Origin: CAYGZA01 sp964354135
GTDB taxonomy: Bacteria > Planctomycetota > Planctomycetia > Pirellulales > Thermoguttaceae
DNA: 12,579 bases
Assembly: GCA_964354135.1 (NCBI GenBank)
Contig: CAYGZA010000198.1
Coordinates: 1 to 12,579 of the forward strand
Direction: 5' to 3'
Shown here: one piece after another, positions 7,572 to 12,579 of the stretch
How the letters are laid out: each line of letters starts with the position of its first letter
Position numbering within the stretch: position 1 is the stretch's first letter
Notes under the pieces: model-generated
The model's database searches: none
Seen by the model: only the letters and a program-made list of their open reading frames with translations
Told to the model about the DNA's origin: nothing
Program-made: the position numbers and the translations under genes

Positions 7572-7587
7572 TTCGTCATTTGGCGAA
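7572..7587 (-). promoter_or_regulatory. Putative operator box 2, inverted copy
   Basis: The plus strand reads TTCGTCATTTGGCGAA, whose complement TTCGCCAAATGACGAA matches box 1 at 15 of 16 positions. It directly follows TAATAT (7566-7571), repeating the -10-then-box arrangement of box 1, though with no good -35. It could be a second operator for looping or a second regulated start. Confidence 0.45.
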
Positions 7588-7767
7588 CGATAGAAAGAAT
7601 GGCCCGCGGAGGAACCGCCGGGACGCTTGTCGCACAAACGTCGTCGGCGAGTGCGTCCAAGCCGACTACCCCCTCACGCGGAGGGATTGCGGCTCGGGCG
7701 AGCTTGTGGACGCCTCGTCACCTTTTTGGGGGGCTCTTTTCGGTCTTTTCCCTGGAGGATGCTGCAA

Positions 7768-8631
7768 ATGAAAAAGTTGGCGCCCATCGTGATTGTGGCC
7801 GTGATCGGGATTGCCGGGCTTTCCGTAGCCGTGGGGCGAGGGGTTTGGAAAGCGGACGGGGACCGGGGCTCGTCCGAAAGCGGCGGCTCCAAGGCAGCGT
7901 CGCAGACAAAGACCGTATCGACGCCCAAGAGCGCCGCCGCCGGCGCCGGCATGGCGGCGATTCAAGAGGCCGCCGCAGCCAAGAAGTACCTGTTCGCCTT
8001 CTTCTGGAAGGCGGACGGCGAGCAGACGACCGCCATGAAGAAGGTGTTCGAGGCGGCGATGAAGAAGGCCGATGACCGGGCCCAGTCGGTTCACGTCCGC
8101 GTTACTGACTCGGCCGAGAAGGAGATCGTCAACAAGTTCGGTCTGGACCGCGCCCCGATGCCCCTGGTGTTGGCCATCGCGCCGAACGGGGCGGTCATGG
8201 GCGGATTTCCCACAAAGTTTACCGGAGAGGAGCTTGCCGGCGCCTTCGGCACTCCTTGCACGGAGCAGTGCATGAAGCTGCTTCAGGACCGTAAGCTGGT
8301 GTTCCTGTGCGTGCAGAACGGCGCCACCAAATCGAACGAAGGGGCCCTCAAGGGCGTGCGCGAGTTCCAGCAAGACAAACGCTTCGCCGACGCCACGGAG
8401 ATCGTGATGCTCGATCCGGCGGATTCGGCCGAGGGGCCGTTCCTCTCCGACCTCAAGATCGACCCGAAGACCCCCGAAGCGATGACGGTCTTCTTGGCCC
8501 CGCCCGGGGCAGCGATCGCGGAATTCCAAGGTGCAACCGACAAGACCGTCCTCGTTTCCACGCTCGAGAAGGCCGGCTCGGCCTGCACGGGCGGCAAGTG
8601 CGGGCCCGGCGGATGCGGGCCGGCGAAGTAG
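7768..8631 (+). CDS. Exported tandem thioredoxin-fold protein with three-Cys tail (paralogue 1)
   Basis: 287 aa, not assignable to a named family. An N-terminal hydrophobic segment (5-24) suggests export or an inner-membrane anchor, and a low-complexity linker (30-60) follows. Residues about 68-163 look like a thioredoxin fold: FAFFWKADGEQT sits where the WCxxC belongs but has no cysteine, and RAPMPLVLAIAP (128-139) resembles the cis-Pro loop and next strand. Residues about 175-268 repeat the pattern (ATEIVMLDP ... MTVFLAPPG). Cys164, Cys168 and Cys181 lie between the domains. The tail CTGGKCGPGGCGP supplies Cys273, 278 and 283. All six cysteines recur in the next gene. ATG 7768 was chosen over 7759 because GGAGG (7754-7758) is 9 nt upstream. 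It is the first gene of the cluster. I infer a metal- or thiol-related role; thioredoxin-like oxidoreductase activity is unlikely without CxxC. Confidence 0.8.
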   Translation: MKKLAPIVIVAVIGIAGLSVAVGRGVWKADGDRGSSESGGSKAASQTKTVSTPKSAAAGAGMAAIQEAAAAKKYLFAFFWKADGEQTTAMKKVFEAAMKKADDRAQSVHVRVTDSAEKEIVNKFGLDRAPMPLVLAIAPNGAVMGGFPTKFTGEELAGAFGTPCTEQCMKLLQDRKLVFLCVQNGATKSNEGALKGVREFQQDKRFADATEIVMLDPADSAEGPFLSDLKIDPKTPEAMTVFLAPPGAAIAEFQGATDKTVLVSTLEKAGSACTGGKCGPGGCGPAK

Positions 8632-8716
8632 TGTGCTTCCTGCGGCCAATTGCCCTCAGAACGCGGGCTCTCATGGATGAGGTTTTGCACACCCTTGTTA
8701 GCGGAGGACTGCTGGA

Positions 8717-9535
8717 ATGAAGAGGACCCTTGTTGGATCGTTGTTGCTCTTGGCCACGATGGGGCTTTCGACCGCGGCAGGAGAGGATCGCGTAGCCCGC
8801 ACTCCCTCGGGTGCAGCCCCGGCTACCCGCGCCGCGGCGAGTCCCGCGCAAGCGGTGATCGAGCGTGCAGCGGCGGCGCGGAAGTTCATCTTCGTTTTCT
8901 TCTGGAAGGAGAAGAACCCGCAGGCAGATAAGACCTGGGGCGTCGTGGAGCCTGCGCTGGCCAAAATGGCGGAGTGGGCCGATTTAGTGGCGGTTCAAGT
9001 GACTGACCCGGCTGAGAAACAACTCGTGCACCAGTATGGTGTCAGTCGCGCTCCGATGCCGCTCGTCCTGGCAATCGCACCGTGCGGTGTCGTCACAAAA
9101 GCGTTTAGCGGCAAGTTTGACGAAGCCCAACTTCGTACGGCATTCGTGAGCCCTTGCACGCAGCTTTGCCTGAAAGCCCTTCAGGATGGAAAGCTGGTCC
9201 TGTTGTGCGTGACGGATCGGGGGGCGGCGAACGATTCGGCAGGCGTGCCCCAAGGAGTGCAAGACTTCAAGGCCGACGAGCGGTATGGACGGGTCACGGA
9301 GATCGTGCTTATGAACGCGAGCGACGAGGGCGAAGCCGGTTTCCTGAAAGAGTTGCAGGTGAACCCAAGGGCTCCTAAGCCCTTGACGGTCCTTCTTGCA
9401 CCGCCGGGATCAGTGATTGGGCAATTCGAAGGCCGGGCGAGCAAGGAGCAATTGGTGGCAAAGCTCGTTGCGGCACAGAACAACCCGTGCGCCGGCGGCA
9501 AATGCGGGCCGAACGGATGCGGTCCCAAGAAGTAA
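8717..9535 (+). CDS. Exported tandem thioredoxin-fold protein with three-Cys tail (paralogue 2)
   Basis: 272 aa, clearly paralogous to the preceding gene: FFWK (61-64), RAPMPLVLAIAP (111-122), SPCTQLCLKALQDGKLVLLCV (145-165), TEIVLMN, TVLLAPPG and the tail CAGGKCGPNGCGP. A classical signal peptide (2-20, cleavage near Ala20-Gly22) predicts a soluble periplasmic protein, unlike the more anchor-like start of paralogue 1. Shared cysteines are 147, 151, 164, 258, 263 and 268; Cys123, after the cis-Pro-like strand, is unique to this copy. The CxxC position again lacks cysteine (FFWKEKNPQAD). The start is fixed by GGAGG (8703-8707) 9 nt upstream. It lies 85 bp after paralogue 1 and 17 bp before the permease. 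Third codon positions look less GC-biased than in neighbours, and DNA identity to paralogue 1 is low even where protein is identical, so the duplication is old. Confidence 0.82.
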   Translation: MKRTLVGSLLLLATMGLSTAAGEDRVARTPSGAAPATRAAASPAQAVIERAAAARKFIFVFFWKEKNPQADKTWGVVEPALAKMAEWADLVAVQVTDPAEKQLVHQYGVSRAPMPLVLAIAPCGVVTKAFSGKFDEAQLRTAFVSPCTQLCLKALQDGKLVLLCVTDRGAANDSAGVPQGVQDFKADERYGRVTEIVLMNASDEGEAGFLKELQVNPRAPKPLTVLLAPPGSVIGQFEGRASKEQLVAKLVAAQNNPCAGGKCGPNGCGPKK

Positions 9536-9552
9536 CGACAGGAGAGAAATCC

Positions 9553-10773
9553 ATGCGAATGCGAACTCTGGTCTGGCGAGAGATCTTCGAGCGCAAGAGC
9601 CAGCTCTTGACCAGTTTCCTCGCCATCCTTCTGGGGATTACGGTCATCGTTTCGATCAAGAACATCACCTTCTACTCGGAGGGGGCGGTGGCCCGGGAGA
9701 TGGACGACCTGGGGGCCAACGTGCTCGTGCTGCCCAAGTCGGCCACGCTCCAGGACTATTATGCCGCCGACATGCTGGCCGACGTGATCCCCGAGGAATA
9801 CGTCACCCAGCTTGCCATGTCGGACTTGCAGGGGCTGGACAACGTCTCGCCGAAGCTCTCGGTGCCCGTGGAGGTGCGGGGCAAGAAGTACACGCTGACC
9901 GGCATCCTGCCGAAGAGCGAGTTCCAGGCCAAAGCCGCGTGGCGGGCAGCGGGGATCTTCTCGCGTCCCATCGGCTGCGGGGCCGTGGCCGGCGTCCCTG
10001 GCGCCGGTGAGCCCGACGACAAAAAGTCGTTGGTCCGCAAGCGGGTCATTGAAAACCTGGAAAACAACGAAATCTTGGTCGGAGCCGACGTGGCCGCGGC
10101 CCTGTCGTCCAAAGAAGGAGACTCCGTCGATCTCTTGGGGCAGCCGTTCAACGTGACCGCCGTGCTCCCGCAAACGGGAACCGTGGACGATTCGCGGATC
10201 TTCGCCCACCTCCACACGGTCCAGGACCTCTCCGGCAAAGGTCCGGTGATCAACGCGATCGAAGTGGTCGGCTGCTGCCAGGAGATCTCCAATGGGCTGG
10301 TCGAGAAGATCAACCGGCTGCTGCCCGAGGCCAAGGTGGTGACCGTCACGCAGATCGTCGAGTCGCAGCTCAAGATGAACCAGCTCATGTCGCGGCTCTC
10401 GACGATCTTCCTGGTGATCATCGTGTTGGTGGGCGGTGCGAGCATTGCCAACTACATGTACGCCAACGTGTTCGAGCGGCGGCGCGAGATCGGCACGCTC
10501 ATGGCCCTGGGGGCCGATTCGCTCTTGATCCTGCGGATCTTCCTCTTCAAGGCCCTGTTGCTGGGCATCGTCGGCGGGATTGGCGGCTACCTGCTGGGGA
10601 CTGTCCTGGCGGTCACGCTCGGGCCCCGACTGGCCGGCGTGGCCGTCCGGCCCATGCCGTTGCTCGCCTTGTGGGCGGTTGCGATTTCGTCGGGCCTCGC
10701 CTTGGCGGCGAGCTATTTTCCGGCCCGCCGGGCTGCCCGGCTGGATCCTTGCGCCACGCTCCAGGAGGTCTGA
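9553..10773 (+). CDS. FtsX/MacB-type ABC transporter permease
   Basis: 406-aa inner-membrane permease with the FtsX/MacB layout: TM1 (about 20-36), a large extracytoplasmic domain (about 37-280), then three C-terminal helices (about 284-304, 326-356, 369-389). FERRREIGTLMALGA (307-321) is the conserved FtsX cytoplasmic segment after TM2, and YFPARRAARLDPCATLQEV closes it as in MacB relatives. The extracytoplasmic domain has a Gly/Pro-rich insert with Cys142 (RPIGCGAVAGVPG) and an adjacent pair Cys241-Cys242 (VVGCCQEI), suggestive of metal or thiol contact. Such proteins often work as mechanotransmitters or periplasm-to-outside extruders. AGGAGAG (9540-9546) supports the ATG at 9553. The gene follows the Cys-tail paralogue by 17 bp and its ATPase starts 2 bp after its stop. 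The substrate is not identifiable from sequence. Confidence 0.9.
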   Translation: MRMRTLVWREIFERKSQLLTSFLAILLGITVIVSIKNITFYSEGAVAREMDDLGANVLVLPKSATLQDYYAADMLADVIPEEYVTQLAMSDLQGLDNVSPKLSVPVEVRGKKYTLTGILPKSEFQAKAAWRAAGIFSRPIGCGAVAGVPGAGEPDDKKSLVRKRVIENLENNEILVGADVAAALSSKEGDSVDLLGQPFNVTAVLPQTGTVDDSRIFAHLHTVQDLSGKGPVINAIEVVGCCQEISNGLVEKINRLLPEAKVVTVTQIVESQLKMNQLMSRLSTIFLVIIVLVGGASIANYMYANVFERRREIGTLMALGADSLLILRIFLFKALLLGIVGGIGGYLLGTVLAVTLGPRLAGVAVRPMPLLALWAVAISSGLALAASYFPARRAARLDPCATLQEV

Positions 10774-10775
10774 CC

Positions 10776-11471
<696 letters not shown>

Positions 11472-11505
11472 CTGTGCGACGATCGGAACCAGCGGTCCGG
11501 CGCGA

Positions 11506-11534
11506 TTGACACTGCCTCGCCGGGCGGCTAGGAA
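11506..11534 (+). promoter_or_regulatory. Possible internal promoter for arsR-arsC-acr3
   Basis: A perfect TTGACA (11506-11511) is followed 17 bp later by a poor TAGGAA (11529-11534, 3/6). Transcription would begin within a base or two of the arsR ATG at 11542, which would make the message leaderless. The exact -35 and spacing favour it, but the weak -10 does not. Confidence 0.3.
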
Positions 11535-11541
11535 TGGGTCT

Positions 11542-11994
11542 ATGGCAAAGCCGCTTTCCACGGAAACTGCCGGCATCGGCCTCCGGGACTTCATGGCCGT
11601 GACCAAGGCCCTGGCCGACGAGCACCGCGTCCGTTTGCTCTTCGCCCTCCAGGGGCGGGAGCTTTGCTTGTGCCAGCTCGTGGAGCTGGCCGGTCTGGCG
11701 CCCTCGACCGTCTCGAAGCACATGGCGATCCTGCGGCAGGCGCGCCTGGTGGAAAGCCGCAAGGACGGCCGATGGGTTTACTACCGCTTGGCGGGACGTG
11801 AGGCGCCCTTGGCCCTGCGGCGGGCGATCGAGTGGGTCCGGAGATCGCTGGCCGATGATCCGCACGTCCTGGGCGACGCCGAACGACTGGCCCGCATCCT
11901 GAAGCTGGACCCCGAAGCGCTCTGCGAGAGCCAGGACCACTGGGGCGGCAAGTCGTGCAGCCGGCGGCCCGGCGCCGCCGGACGACCGAAGTAG
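11542..11994 (+). CDS. arsR: ArsR-family arsenic-responsive repressor
   Basis: 150-aa winged-helix repressor that releases DNA on binding As(III)/Sb(III). The winged helix spans about 18-95: LADEHRVRLLFALQ, then the recognition helix STVSKHMAILRQARLV (55-70) and the wing RKDGRWVYYRL. ELCLCQL (40-46) places Cys42 and Cys44 at the classic alpha3 metalloid site (ELCVCDL in E. coli ArsR). The C-terminal tail adds Cys128 and Cys139, candidates for a third thiol ligand. I prefer ATG 11542 (AGGA 8 nt upstream; homology begins soon after) over the in-frame ATG 11461, which overlaps the ABC gene by 11 bp. It follows the ATPase after 70 bp and leads arsC by 20 bp. It likely autoregulates; whether it also controls the 7432 promoter is the open question. 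Confidence 0.94.
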   Translation: MAKPLSTETAGIGLRDFMAVTKALADEHRVRLLFALQGRELCLCQLVELAGLAPSTVSKHMAILRQARLVESRKDGRWVYYRLAGREAPLALRRAIEWVRRSLADDPHVLGDAERLARILKLDPEALCESQDHWGGKSCSRRPGAAGRPK

Positions 11995-12014
11995 CCCCCG
12001 CTCGAAGCCTCGCA

Positions 12015-12455
<441 letters not shown>

Positions 12456-12464
12456 TAAGAAGTA

Positions 12465-12483
12465 GTCTCAACGAGTTGGAGAC
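12465..12483 (+). promoter_or_regulatory. Inverted repeat covering the acr3 ribosome binding site
   Basis: GTCTCAAC and GTTGGAGAC can pair with one bulged base around a tight CGAG loop. The right arm contains GGAG (12478-12481), the likely Shine-Dalgarno of the gene at 12493. In mRNA this would partly mask the site, perhaps tuning pump synthesis relative to ArsC or coupling it to ribosomes finishing arsC. Confidence 0.4.
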
Positions 12484-12492
12484 AATAGCATC

Positions 12493-12579
12493 ATGACCGA
12501 CGCCGGCAACAGCGGCGGCCTGCCCGCCAAGCGACTCTCCTTTCTCGATCGGTTTCTCACGCTGTGGATCTTCCTGGCG
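12493..12579 (+). CDS. acr3: ACR3-family arsenite efflux permease, N-terminus only (cut by window end)
   Basis: The first 29 codons run off the window. After a short polar lead, KRLSFLDRFLTLWIFLA matches the conserved opening of ACR3-type arsenite exporters (LSFLDRYLTLWIFLAM in many bacteria, from memory), with the first membrane helix beginning at the window edge. GGAG (12478-12481) lies 11 nt upstream, within a potential hairpin. Directly following arsR and arsC, an As(III) exporter is what the module needs. The identification rests on 29 residues plus context. Confidence 0.82.
   Translation, partial: MTDAGNSGGLPAKRLSFLDRFLTLWIFLA

Larger units (their letters stand above)
7323..7767. other. 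Intergenic and leader region upstream of the Cys-tail / ABC / ars cluster
   Basis: A 445-bp gap containing, in order: four G-rich heptamers (7330-7357), a perfect GC-rich palindrome (7367-7384), a consensus promoter (7409-7437) overlapping the first of two inverted 16-bp boxes, an inverted repeat CTGGCT/AGCCAG (7453-7458, 7477-7482), the second box (7572-7587), and a T-rich stretch with GGAGG before the ATG at 7768. If transcription starts near 7444, the leader is about 320 nt. I find no convincing coding frame in it. Confidence 0.65.

Noticed and set aside
7666..8649. 327-codon minus-strand open frame
   Set aside because: It mirrors paralogue 1, which has an RBS, a signal-like N-terminus and a conserved sister gene.
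7768..9535. The two thioredoxin-like proteins as reductants for ArsC
   Set aside because: Both carry export signals while ArsC is cytosolic, and both lack the CxxC needed for disulfide exchange.
9181..10215. 344-codon minus-strand open frame
   Set aside because: It is antisense to the second paralogue and the permease and shows no domain or signal.

Overview
The window looks like chromosomal DNA of a Planctomycetota bacterium, probably a Pirellulales-like lineage. The clues are high GC, a Tat-exported Gfo/Idh/MocA oxidoreductase, a CocE-type secreted hydrolase, a PAS-SpoIIE phosphatase, and an intergenic G/C-rich element whose chance translation (GEAPAEP) I remember as recurring in planctomycete genomes. 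This is an inference from gene content; no rRNA or other marker gene is present.

Left part (1-5060): dapF (minus; lysine/peptidoglycan precursor synthesis) is divergent from a Tat-signal Gfo/Idh/MocA oxidoreductase (plus). The 405-bp gap between them carries a candidate promoter for each. The oxidoreductase converges, 7 bp apart, on an FKBP-type prolyl isomerase lipoprotein (minus). Then comes a cytosolic PAS-PAS-SpoIIE (RsbU-like) phosphatase, also minus. These look like independent housekeeping and accessory genes.

Middle (5061-7322): a secreted S15/CocE-like alpha/beta hydrolase with a visible Ser-Asp-His triad, followed by G-rich heptamer repeats and a perfect palindrome.

Right part (7323-12579, all plus): the most interesting region. 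A consensus sigma70-type promoter (TTGACA-N17-TATAAT) overlaps a 16-bp box. A near-identical copy of the box lies 135 bp downstream in inverted orientation. A leader of about 320 nt follows, then two tandem paralogous exported proteins. Each appears to be built from two thioredoxin-like folds that have lost the CxxC, and each ends in a conserved three-cysteine Gly/Pro tail. Next are an FtsX/MacB-type permease and its ATPase (2 bp apart), an ArsR repressor with the As(III)-binding Cys-x-Cys, a thioredoxin-type arsenate reductase (ArsC), and the first 29 codons of what looks like an ACR3 arsenite efflux pump, cut by the window end.

Working model (inference): arsR-arsC-acr3 is a standard arsenate reduction and arsenite export module. 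The two Cys-tailed proteins plus the ABC transporter form an adjoining extracytoplasmic thiol/metal(loid) handling module that may share its regulation. The layout recalls the Campylobacter P19 iron locus, which also has FtsX-like permeases, an ATPase and two thioredoxin-like proteins. No tRNA, rRNA, CRISPR array, transposase or integrase was seen.
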